From: Mauremys mutica
Lineage: Eukaryota > Chordata > Testudines > Geoemydidae
Direction: 5' to 3'
Length of the DNA stretch: 64,000 nucleotides
Assembly: GCF_020497125.1 (NCBI RefSeq)
Contig: NC_059072.1
Location: 302,888,781 to 302,952,780 of the forward strand
Shown: positions 1 through 9,460 of the stretch, one piece after another
Layout: every line of letters begins with the position of its first letter
How positions within the stretch are numbered: position 1 is the stretch's first letter
The notes under the pieces: generated by a model
Seen by the model: only the letters and a program-made list of their open reading frames with translations
Told to the model about the DNA's origin: nothing
Databases searched by the model: none
Program-made: the position numbers and the translations under genes

Positions 1-1060
1 AAAAAAAAGGAGGAAGCATCCTCACTTGAGAGCCGAACGAGGGAGAAGAGAAGGAGCAGGGTGAATAGGAGATGAATGAGACAGGCTAGGGAGGGACATG
101 CTAGGAGATAGGGGAGAAGGTAGTAGGTTGCAGGAGAGAGAGGCAGAAGCGTCTGTAACTACTAGAGAACACTCCCCTCCAGAATCTGGAGCTGAACCCA
201 GGATTCCTGAGTGATAACATTCCTCTGTTGCTAGCAAACATCTGTGAAACTCTCTGGCAAAATGTGTATCTTATCTAGTGCCTGGCCAACACAGAGGACC
301 AACCACCTACTACTATCGCTAGTTATTCCATTAATTCAAATGGTAGAGGTCTGTGCTCTGGATCTGTGTGTCAGAGCTACTATTAACCTGTGGGGAGGTC
401 CAATATGATTCCACATGGCGGATTTTTTTTTCTTTCAGTCAGTTTTTTAGACCTAGGAAATTACATCTTAAAAAACTACATTAAAAGAACATGAAGGTTG
501 CAAAGTCAAGCACTCAATAATTACGAAATGCCGGAATTAAGGTAACCTTAATTAGACCCTCTTGTGCATATGTATTATGATACAGTCATTAATTACATAA
601 TCCCAAGATATTTCCCCCTCCCCCACAGGACAACTGCTTCATTCAGTGCACAGGATGGGTTGTGCTTACTGAAAGGATCTGAGTTATGCTGTTAAAGAGG
701 CTGTTGTCTGTCTCAATGAGGCAGGGGATTGTAGGAAGAGAAGGAATGGGCTCGTGGTTAAGGCTGTTGAATTCCACCCTGGAGAACTTGATTCTATCGC
801 TGCCTCTAACATAGAGTTTCTTTGAGATGCTGGGAAAAACCATAAAACAAATTTTGTACAAGTGGCCACTGCATGTTCCTCCTTTTCTGGGCATCCAACT
901 GAACAATCACAGCTGCAACTGAAGTCAATGAGAGCTGTGCTTTGATCATACAAAGTGACACAAAAATACTAAGTACTCTGAAAAATTAGACACTAGAAGT
1001 CTCAAGTTGGACATCCAAAATTAGTTACTTTTGACAATTTTGGCCTTAAGCGCTCGGTGT
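1..1060. other. Unique AT-rich sequence, no gene seen
   Basis: Short reading frames occur on the minus strand near 22-237 and 643-953, but they have low-complexity Ser/Pro-rich or irregular translations and no recognisable domain. The first 130 bases are purine-rich. I see no splice-flanked coding exon, RNA gene or clear repeat. Confidence 0.5.
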
Positions 1061-1074
1061 CTCAATTTCCATTC

Positions 1075-1252
1075 TGCAAAGTGGGAATAGTATTTACTTT
1101 GTTCCATCTTTTGTCTGCCTTTTCTATGTAGATGGTTAGTTATTTAGGGCAGGGACTGCCTATTACTATGTGTTTGTATGGAGCCTAGCATCATATGTCA
1201 TGATCTCAACTGGGGCTTCTAGGCACTACTGTAATAAATAACAATAAGACAC
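1075..1252 (+). repeat. Old SINE/L3-like tail
   Basis: The stretch has the order of an amniote MIR/CORE-SINE or L3-type 3' end: a segment resembling 'tcatctgtaaagtgggaat', then 'gggcagggactg', a 'tgtttgta..gcctagca' segment, and a 'ggggcttctaggcactact' block before a short AATAA-rich tail. Similar tails lie at 24,915 and 61,712. It is diverged, so orientation and family are inferred from block order. Confidence 0.5.
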
Positions 1253-2575
1253 TAGGTTTAGTATTTTTAAAGTCAAAAGTCCCAATAACTCAACTAATGA
1301 AATGAGATTACACTGGGGTACATTTGTGTCAGTGAATTTAGCATTTTCAAACTCTAACATTTCCTATTCCTTTTTTTTTCTGTTGCCCTTATCTTAGACA
1401 GATCTAGAACATTGGACATGCACAGATAAGGCCTCTAAGACTACATATTTAGACAGATACACAGATAAGAATGCATTGTTACAGTGATTTAGCAGTGCTG
1501 AGGTGTTTGGTTACACTGAGGTGCTCCTAAAGTGCTTTAGCACCACCGAGGCATCTTTAAAGCATTTATAGTTTTTTTTCCCTTTTCTTTATTAAAAAAA
1601 AGTTAAAAGAAGAAACCCAATATTAATTCAATGTTAAGGACAAAAAGTCAAGCACAGAATCCTCAGGAAATTCCAAAGTAATAGTTCTTAATACTCAGCT
1701 GCATTGAACACACGTACTATTTTCCGTTTCTCTTTTTTTCTTAATAAATGTAAATTTTAATGTTTGACTGTTTATTTTATCTATGCACAGGATGTGCAAA
1801 CTAAGCAAATTAATGTAGTGAAGCCCTTGACTTTTACAATTTCCTGAGTCCTGAGGACTTGATTTCTCATCCACAATACTCTCTCATATGTAAGAACACT
1901 CATGTAATCTTGAGGTGCTTTTAAATTTCAACTGTAAAAATAATTTAAAAAAATACAGAACACTCTATTTTGACTCCTAAATGGCAATTAAGTTATCCAG
2001 AAAAACAGCTCAGTTGGATATTTTAATGTCCTGAAGTAAAATGAAAAAAAAATTATCTTTCTTTCTTTTTTTCAGATCCAACTATTGTAATGCAGAACAC
2101 CATTCTACTGAGGTCTTGAGGACACAAACTTTCATAAAATCCAGAGAATGCCAATTTATCCTTTCTGAAAGGGAAGCTGTCTATCTCTCTTCTTTATTCA
2201 GTTGTTGGCCTCTCTGCTAGCAGGCAGGTCACTTTGCGCCAAACATATAAAACAGCTTTTCTTGGAAGCACTAATGCATTCTTTTACTTTTTAGTGAGCT
2301 TTAAAATTTGACATATAAAATACTGAACAATGGAAAAATGAAAGGAAACTTTACTTTGATTTCTACATAACCATGCCTGCCTGGATTTCCTGCCTCTCAC
2401 CCTGCACGAACCCTGCAAATAGATATCACAGAGGATAGTTAAAAAAATGTGTCTGACTCACCCACAGAATGGGTACATTTAATGGGTACCTGGGCAACTG
2501 ATGGAGATTTTATATTGGTATCATTTTCTAGTTCCCCTGGCAGTGAAAGCCATTGCCCAGACTATGAATTAAAGA
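1253..2575. other. Unique AT-rich sequence, no gene seen
   Basis: The interval is AT-rich with short T and A runs. I see no coding exon, RNA gene or inverted repeat. A loosely repeated 'ggtg(c/t)' phrase near 1,500-1,560 is too short to call a tandem repeat. Confidence 0.45.
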
Positions 2576-2709
2576 TGTCTAACGAATTGGAGCTAGTCTA
2601 CAAGTTTTTGTAAAATATGTTGCATTCAGTGACACCACACAATCACTATGCTCTCGACTGAACTCACACAGGAAAATGATAAAAGACAAAAATACCCTAT
2701 CACCTGTGG

Positions 2710-2835
2710 GTGAATAGTTTTCACAAAGCGATCACTGTATATCTGACCTATCAGTCCTCGTCCTCAAAGAAAACCCTACACAACACTTTCAAAAGAAGAG
2801 CCTGGGAGATTAAATTCATAACTCTGCTAGACACT
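2710..2835 (+). pseudogene. Penelope-like ORF C-terminal fragment (interrupted)
   Basis: The open frame contains TLHNTFKRRAWEIKFITLLD, the kind of basic/aromatic segment found near the end of Penelope-like proteins, after the reverse transcriptase and GIY-YIG endonuclease domains. The frame then runs into the MITE at 2,836. The matching end of the protein reappears at 3,565-3,612, with the stop at 3,613. No RT or GIY-YIG catalytic residues remain in the window, so this is a 5'-truncated, dead copy. An alternative is another retroelement class with a similar tail, but the tail order also matches the copy at 38,506. Confidence 0.55.
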
Positions 2836-3562
2836 AAGGGTATGTTTACACAGCAAAGAAAACACGCAATTGGCTTGTGCCAGCCAACTCAGGCTTGCAG
2901 GGCTCAGGCTGCAGAGCTGTTTCATTGCTGTGTAAACTTCTGAGCTCAGACTGGAGACTAAACTCTGGGACCCACATGGTTCCTGGAAGCAGCCAGCATG
3001 TCCAGCTCCTAGGCGCAGGGGCAGCCACAGGATCTATGCGCTGCCCTTTCCCTGAATGCCAGCTCTGCAGCTCCCATTGGCCATGGTTCCCGACCCATGG
3101 GAGCTGTGGGGGTAGCGCCTGCAGGTGAGGGCGGCACACAGAGCCGCCTGGCCATGCCTCTGCCTAGGAGCCGGAGGGACCTGTCACTGCTTCTGGGAGT
3201 CGCCTGAGGTAAGCGCAGCCCGGAGCCTGCACTCCTCACTCCCTCCCGCACCTCAACCCCCCCGCGCCAGCCCAGTGAAAATGAGTGAGTGAGCTAGGGT
3301 AGGGATGAGCAAGCGATGGAGGAAGGGGGGATGGAGTGAGCGGGGGGGGGCCTTGGAGAAGGGGTAGAGGGGCAAGGGTGTTTGGTTTTCTGCAATCAGA
3401 AAGTTGGCAACCTTACTCTGGGTCCCTTCCACCCCAAAGGAGCCTAGAGCTAGGGCTTCATCCCAAGCCAAGAAGTCTACACAGGAATGAAACAGCCCTG
3501 CAGCTCAAGTTGGCTGGCAAAGGCCAGCCATAGGTTTTTCTTTGCTGTGTGGACATACCGTA
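2836..3562. mobile_element. Palindromic MITE inside the Penelope fragment
   Basis: Left end 'aagggtatgtttacacagca' is answered at the right end by the complement 'tttgctgtgtggacatacc'. The inner arms also pair: the 'caactcaggcttgcagggct' side against the 'cagccctgcagctcaagttgg' side, and 'gctgtttcattgctgtgtaa' against 'acacaggaatgaaacagc'. The host sequence on both sides continues as in the unbroken relative at 38,540-38,570, with TA(A) at each junction. The middle (about 3,010-3,412) is a separate GC-rich repeat. Related MITEs lie at 56,742 and 61,371. Confidence 0.7.
3010..3412 (-). repeat. GC-rich repeat nested in the MITE
   Basis: Read on the minus strand it begins with a 'gttgccaactttctgattgc' end, close to the terminal motif of the elements at 39,566 and 23,989, followed by C-rich sequence with CCCT and CTCACTC runs. 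It is far more GC-rich than its surroundings. The reading frames across it (2,846-3,251, both strands) are low-complexity products of this composition, not genes. The partner end is not clear, so the lower boundary is approximate. Confidence 0.45.
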
Positions 3563-4002
3563 TTAATGGACTGAAGAGAGACACTGGATTTATGGCTTAT
3601 TGCAACAATCTGTAACCTACTAACTCCCTCTTTTTGTCCTGCGCCTGCAGAGGTTTTAACAGACCACTCTACCTTGAATGGTTCCTTACAATACGTGCTA
3701 ACTGCTTATGCTAAACAATGTGTTCCACCTTGCATTTTGCAGTGACGCTGGGAGTATGTTTCCCAGAGGAGCTCTGTGTGGCTCAAAAGTGTGTCTCTCT
3801 CACCAAGAGACGGTGGTCCAATGAAAGATATTACCTCATCCACCATGTCTGTGCAATATCCTGTATTTTACAAATGACTTTCAATGCCTTGCTCCCTGTT
3901 CAGCAGAGCAAGATGAATGGGATGCTGTGCACCATCACCATCACCATAGGCTATGCTCCATCACCATAACAAGATCATGAGCCTTCCTTCTCCAAAGGAA
4001 TC

Positions 4003-4252
4003 AGGCCCAGATTTTTAAAGTTATTAAGGCATTGCTGTAATCAGTGTAGTAACATCTAACTGATTTAGGAACCTAAATTTCATTTTCAAAAGGGACTTAG
4101 GAACTTAGGAATTAAAATCCCATTGACAGTTGATAGGTTTTAGGCTACTAAATCCCCAATCCCTTTTGAAAATGAGATTTTAGGCTCCTAAATCAGTTAG
4201 GCATTGCAATACTAAGCATAGCAATGCCTAAATACCTTTAAAAAGCTGGGCT
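4003..4252. mobile_element. Palindromic MITE
   Basis: Ends 'gcccagatttttaaag' and 'ctttaaaaagctgggc' are inverted complements. The arms continue to pair inward, for example 'ctaactgatttaggaacct' with 'aggctcctaaatcagttag' and 'cattttcaaaaggga' with 'cccttttgaaaatg'. There is no coding capacity. The whole unit is a non-autonomous DNA transposon of about 250 bp. Confidence 0.75.
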
Positions 4253-5710
4253 TTGGAGTCCAGTGGTCATTTTATAACAAAGCTTTCTTCAGTTTGCTAT
4301 CATTACTTTTCTTTTGATATAAATATTAGATCCTTTACTGATGTTGAACCTGCTTTTACCTTCTCCATGACACATGGATGCACTTGAAATAGTATTTTAT
4401 AAAATAAGTGTTTGATATATTGGCATATTTATTTTAAAATGTTACAACTTGTGGATGTTGAAGTTCTAATCCAACCACAGTCAATGTCTTATCTAGAAAT
4501 GAGTCAACAAGACTATGTAAGAACTTTAGTAATAAAAGATTAAATGCTTCATAAATCTTAAAAGTGCTCCTCCTCTGGAAGCAAAATAAATCATACTGAG
4601 TATCATAAGGCCTCGTTGTGCTAATCTATGACTATGAAAACACAGTTTCAGCTACATAAAAGACATTCATAAGAGGAAAGGTTGGATCTTCCGTCATCCT
4701 TGGAGACTGCTACAAATGGAGGAAGTGGGAATTGCATGTATGATCTGATTATATGGTCTAGATTTCTATCCTTCATTGGGTGAAAATAGTTGAATGAAAT
4801 AAAATGTGAAAGCAGACAAGTTTAAGTATTTTTCCCAATTCTAATAGTATGCCTATCAGTATATCAGTAGGCACATGGACAATGACATTGCTACAAGCAC
4901 ATACAAGTGAATATTTTTCTGACCCTTGAAGACAGAGTACAGTGTTGTTTTTTATTTATCTGGGGAAAGGACCCACGTGCACTTAGCTACACTAATACTC
5001 ATTTACGTGCTCTGCCACTGCTTCACTGCTGCTCTGCTTTTGAGCTAAAATTCTTTGGGCTAAAGGGTGTTTCCAAAAACACATGGAAATGACTATAACT
5101 AGAAACCATCACATTTTTCATGTGGTTTGCTAATGAATCTCTAATCAATGAACTGCAACAGTGAAGGAAGTAAAAACCTCCTACAATAGCAACTGAAAAA
5201 AGGTGAAGATGGGATTTAAAAAGTCAGACATTCCGGTTCCACAGCAGAACTAACAGCAAGCAAGGTGTATGCTGTGCTATTGTTTGATGAGTTTATTCAT
5301 AGCAACAATAAAATAAATAATAAATTATACTAAATACCTCCTTCAGTTTGTGTGACTCTTCCAGATTATTTTCTTGCAACAGAGATGGGGAAACACCAAA
5401 AACATTTTCCTCACTTTTCCATCTAACAAAGATGAAGCCACACAGCTCACACTACATTACTTGCCTGAGATGTCAAGTCCCATCTCCCTCTCCTTTGTCT
5501 CCCGCCATCCTCTCAACTAGTCAATGGCAATGAGAAAACAAAAATTTCATAGATGATGCTTAACTTTATGATTACTTCCAATGCATTGTTCACCCAGGTT
5601 TTCAAATGTATTCATTGTATGAGTGCCATGTCCTCTAGTAACATTATTGACTTCTGTCATACACATATTGAAGAGTAGTTTTATACAGAAAAAAGGCTCT
5701 GAAAATGCAG
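4253..5710. other. Unique AT-rich sequence, no gene seen
   Basis: The short frames at 4,907-5,092 and 5,348-5,533 have no recognisable domain, coding bias or splice context. No repeat family is recognised. Confidence 0.45.
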
Positions 5711-5714
5711 CTCC

Positions 5715-6015
5715 ACATTATTATTATTCGTATTACAGTGGTGCCTAGAGGCCTGAGCTGAGATCAGGATACCATTGTGCGAGGTGCTGTACAAACTATG
5801 TAGATTCAGTCCTTGCACCAAATACCATGCAGTTTAGATAAAGTAAAAATAGAGGAGAAAGGAAGCAGTAATTCACTTTTTAGAGATGGGAAGCTGAAGC
5901 ACAGAAAGTTTAAGTGACTTTCCCAAGGTCACACAGAAACTCTATAGCAAAGCTGGGAACTGAACCCTAAGCTAGAATCGCAGTCCAGTGCCTTACCCAC
6001 TAGATCATCCTTCCT
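5715..6015 (+). repeat. L3/CR1-like LINE 3' fragment
   Basis: The block order is typical of amniote L3-type LINE tails: 'attacagtggtgcctagagg', 'ccattgtgcgaggtgctgta', 'caaactatgtag', then 'agatgggaagctgaagcaca', 'gtgactttcccaaggtcaca' and an 'accctaagctaga..ccactagatca' end. A shorter relative lies at 54,085. No coding remnant is visible. Confidence 0.6.
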
Positions 6016-6296
6016 CCCTCAGATCAGAGTTATTGGGACTCCAGCTTTCAGGATCAATCTGCTCAAGTTTGCAAGTCAAAATATGGCTTTTCTAATTACC
6101 AGCTGTGAAAACTCAACCTGCACTCTGCAGTTCAACCTGTGTTCTTTCCTCTCAGACAACACCACCAGCAACGAAGATGTTATAGGCTAAATTATGTCCT
6201 GGGTTCTAACAGTGTGATTCTGTTGTCTTCAGCTAAACCTACAGAATCTCATTGCCCTCTAGTCTCTCTTCTGCTACAGCTACAGTACAAGGCAAG

Positions 6297-6555
6297 TGTG
6301 AGATTCCCCTGCTCGTGTACACAATCTCATCGAGCTAGCATGAGCATAAATATCAGTGTAGCCATGGTAGCATGGGTAGCCGCAGCAGAGGCATGGCTTA
6401 GCCACCGGCTACAGGCAGATTTGTACTAAGCACAGCTAAGCCATGGCTCTGGTGCTGCTACCTGTGCGACCGCAGCTATATCACTATTTATATTCGCACT
6501 AGCTCCCATCAAGCTAGTGCAAGTATGTGCACACAAGCAGGGGAATCACATTCAT
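6297..6555. mobile_element. Palindromic MITE
   Basis: Outer arms 'tgagattcccctgctcgtgt' and 'cacacaagcaggggaatcac' are inverted complements. Inner arms 6,333-6,405 and 6,432-6,510 also pair, sharing 'agctagcatgagcataaata' with its complement and 'gcatggcttagcc' with its complement. The 96-codon frame across 6,139-6,429 reads through the left arm and is incidental. Confidence 0.7.
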
Positions 6556-7614
6556 AGCTCAAAATACAGACACAGCCTCCGTTATATCTGTGCAACTCAA
6601 ATGCTTCGGCACACACCTCTGAAGTAGAATCTGGCTTTGTAAATGGAACTTGGATAACAATTGTATTGACATGTGAGAAGGAACAGAATCCACACTCTTA
6701 GCTGTATTGGTTCTACAGTGATATCAGAAATAAAAGGCAGGGAAAAAACCCTTATTTTTGTCAGTAGCATTAGAAGATAGGCCTCTGAATACACACAAGG
6801 ATTAGATCCATTGAGTAAGATGGTGCCATATTAACAGCCACTTTTCAGAGGAGAACTGCACTTTAAATCATGCTTAGCAACATGAATCCTACATTCTGCA
6901 GCTGTTATTAGTTTTAACACTTGGCACATTTACTTTGCTTTCTAAGTGTAAAACACATTAGAGTATAGCTTTATTCATGCTCTGAACACCAATATGTTCA
7001 GAAATGTGGCATCAGGCAAAAGACTCTTTATCAGGGTAGTGTCATTGCATTCAGAGAGAACCCAGGTCTCACCATTGCTATCTAAACACAATGTTTTCCC
7101 ACCATATAGCTGATATCAGTCATTATGACTTGGATCTGCCTCTCGGTGCTATCAATTTTCTTGCAGGCTGTTCAGAAATGGGTGGCTATAAAAAGGCTAC
7201 AGGACTGAGGATCAACCTACCAAGACCAGCAGGGACCACAGCCTGAGAGGTGTTGAGCACCCACAACTCCCACTGACGTCAAAAGAAGTTGTGGGTACTA
7301 AGAAGCTTTCAAGATCAAACCCTCACGTTCTATTTCTTTGAACTCAGAAATTCTGGCCTGTAGCAAAGGCATAACTCTGCCAGTACCGGTCCTGGTCCCA
7401 GAAATGTCCTCGAAGGGCATGCTCAGAAAAATGTAGACCTGAGCCATTAATAAGTAATAAACCAATTTTGGTCTATTTGGAGCAATTGGTCTTTATTTAT
7501 GAACTGTGCAGAGGCTGAGTGAAGAATAACACTAAATTCTCCTCTCACACTGGTTTTTACAGTAGTCTCAGTCCATTTACTATATATTTACACTGATATA
7601 AGAGACAGCAGAGT
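6556..7614. other. Unique sequence, no gene seen
   Basis: The interval contains a short inverted pair at about 7,258-7,300 ('cacccacaactcccactgac' against 'gttgtgggta'), a motif common in turtle MITE cores. I see no supported coding exon. Confidence 0.4.
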
Positions 7615-7979
7615 TTGCTCACCTTGTGCGGTAACAGTGGTTCTTCAAGACGTATGTCCCTATGGGTGCTCCACTGGAGGTGTGTCTGCGTCCCTGTGCT
7701 GCTGTTGGAGAACTTCAGTAGCAGTGTCTGTTAGGCTCGCACAAGTGCTGTCTCTCCTTGTGCTGCACCACAAGGGTAGTCCGCGCGCACTGGCTAACCC
7801 TCCTCAGTCTTCTCTACCCCAGTGTCATTGACAAGAACTCCAGAGTAGAGAGCAGGAGGGTGGAGTGTGGACCACTGTGAGACCACCTCCTCTGGCTTAC
7901 TGTCCAACCCCATGCTAGACAGCGGAGGGGCCTGGCATGATTGTGGGATATCCCCTGTGGCCAGTAAAGTCTCGGTGCT

Positions 7980-8430
7980 GCAATGTCGATGCTGAGAAGC
8001 AGCATGGGTGGTGCAGGAACCACTGGCGGGGGCAGGCTAGCCCTCAGCCCTGCCCCTTCTGCCCAAGGCCCTGCCCATTCTGATCTCACCCCCACCGGAG
8101 CCCAGAGCTCCCCTACCACGGCCGCCGGTCCCCACCCCAGGCTAGCGCCCCCAGCCCCAGATTGCTGTGAAGGGTGGGTGGTGCAGCCCCATCCTCTCCA
8201 GCCCTGGAGTGCCAGGGGGCAGGGGGCGCGGCCACAGCCTCCCCAGCCCCGGAGCGCCAGGAGGGTGGGTGGCGCAGCTGCAGCCAGAATCCTAGCCAGG
8301 GCCACAGCACAGGGACGGGGAATTGGCAGGAAGGGGTCTGGGGGTGGAGCGTGAGCAAGGCCATGCCTAGCTGTTTGAGGAGGCACAGCCCCCCCCCAGC
8401 CTATGATATCCACCGCCCATGAGAAGCAGG
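7980..8430. repeat. GC-rich repeat inside the DIRS-like element
   Basis: The segment is CpG-containing and rich in GGGG/CCCC runs, with internal 'agccccagattgc' and 'ggagcgccagg' phrases that partly repeat ('cagccccggagcgccaggag', 'cagccctggagtgccagggg'). It accounts for the long Pro/Ala-rich frames on both strands (7,814-8,650 minus; 7,983-8,354 plus). It looks like a nested repeat in the Ser-rich part of gag, but I could not define a target duplication. Confidence 0.4.
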
Positions 8431-8796
8431 GTGGATCTCTCATGGTGCATCTATCATGGAGAAGTCTCTGGTCTGGTGGAACTCTGCTGGTACTCAGCAT
8501 CCCAGTGGTGGTGGTGATCTGCACTGGTCTCTCCGGTGCTGGGCGGGCTGCCACCACTGGCAGTACCAAGGTCAACTTGTGTACCAAGAGCATCTTCCTA
8601 GGGTGTTTGCTCTTGTCTCTTGGTACCAAAGATTCAGAGCCCATGCCCAAAGGGGCTGTGAGCCTGTCAGTGATACCGGATACAGATGGTCACCCTGAGG
8701 CACAGGTGCTGAACTGGTCTCGGTGCCAAGGATACCGAGCGAGATGATCGCTTGCAGCTACCTCTAGGCTCACTGAAGGGACTTCTCGCTCTCCTT

Positions 8797-9090
8797 TTAG
8801 ACTTGTGGAGGGAGTCCCCATCCAGCTTCTTTAACCACTGCCCATAGAAGTTGAAGGCTGTGGGGAAGACTCACGTCTTCTGGGAGGTTGAGGTCGGAGA
8901 GCTGCCTCCATGAAGATAATTTTTTGGCGGTGATCTCTGTCCTTGCAGGATCTCGGCCAGAGCTGCTGGCAGAGGGTATATTTTTGTTGGATGTGGCCCT
9001 CGCCAGGGCAGTGGATGCACCCTGGACAGGGATTGCCTCGTTGCAGGTGCGGCACTTCTTGAAACCTGGGGAGCCGGGCATAACCTGCTG
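8797..9090 (-). pseudogene. DIRS gag-like fragment, frameshifted
   Basis: The product starts MPGSPGFKKCRTC, which resembles the N-terminus of the DIRS gag-like proteins recalled from turtle genomes. A second overlapping frame (8,831-9,055) continues the Cys/His-rich part, with a GEGHI segment and spaced cysteines. The family signature is therefore split between two frames, showing at least one frameshift. The frame ends near 8,797, before Ser-rich sequence. It would bind element RNA in an active copy; here it is a pseudogene. No zinc-knuckle spacing is fully intact. Confidence 0.6.
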
Positions 9091-9460
9091 AGGGGAAGGG
9101 TCCCCGGTGAGGAGAAAAGGTGGGAAGAAAATAAAGATTTGTGGGATTTTTAAATTTTTTTAAGACCAGAAAAAAGAGTTAACTAAAACTATAACTAGAA
9201 CTGGGGAAACTATCTAAGTGTTAATGCAAACAGGAGAACAATTAGTCTTCATAGACGGCTAATGGCTCCATCTCTAGCCAGGGAGGGTTGAAAGGAACTG
9301 AGGAGGATTATCCTAGCCTTGTGGCACAGCATGAGGAGAGACAGTGCATGTGCGGGCCTAATGGACCTTGCTACTGAAGTTCTCTGATCAGCAGTGCAGG
9401 GATGCAGACACACCTACAGTGGAGCACCCATAGGGACACTACTTGAAGGAAAAACCGTCC

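Larger units (their letters stand above)
2580..3865 (+). mobile_element. Penelope-like element, 3' end, split by a MITE
   Basis: The two outer parts (about 2,580-2,835 and 3,563-3,865) form the last portion of a Penelope-like retroelement. The first encodes a peptide in the style of the C-terminus of the GIY-YIG-linked Penelope ORF. The second begins with a short coding tail containing RDTGFM and ends with a stop at 3,613-3,615. The untranslated tail then leads to 'ggtccaatgaaagatatta' and 'ctcatccaccatgtct'. The same body and tail occur at 38,506-38,891 without the central insertion, so the 0.73-kb interruption is a later MITE. The 5' limit is approximate. Family assignment is by motif recognition. 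Confidence 0.65.
7615..9460 (-). mobile_element. Internally deleted DIRS-like retrotransposon
   Basis: The two ends are inverted copies about 170 bp long. The left side (7,615-7,790) has 'gtccctatgggtgctccact' and 'gctgtctctccttgtgctgc'; the right side (9,295-9,455) has 'agtggagcacccataggga' and a 'gcatgaggagagacagtgc' counterpart. Between them, on the minus strand, lies a broken gag-like ORF that starts just inside the right terminus. Reverse transcriptase, RNase H and recombinase regions are absent. The 5' end is therefore on the right and the copy is non-autonomous. Inverted rather than direct termini fit DIRS elements, not LTR retrotransposons. Confidence 0.7.

Noticed and set aside
3936..3969. 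Run of CATCAC repeats giving a His/Ile-rich peptide
   Set aside because: A short simple repeat, not a coding signal.
7814..8650. 278-codon minus-strand frame, one of the longest in the window
   Set aside because: It lies across the GC-rich repeat and the Ser-rich gag debris of the DIRS-like element. The composition is Pro/Ala/Trp-rich with no domain, and frames of similar length occur on the other strand.
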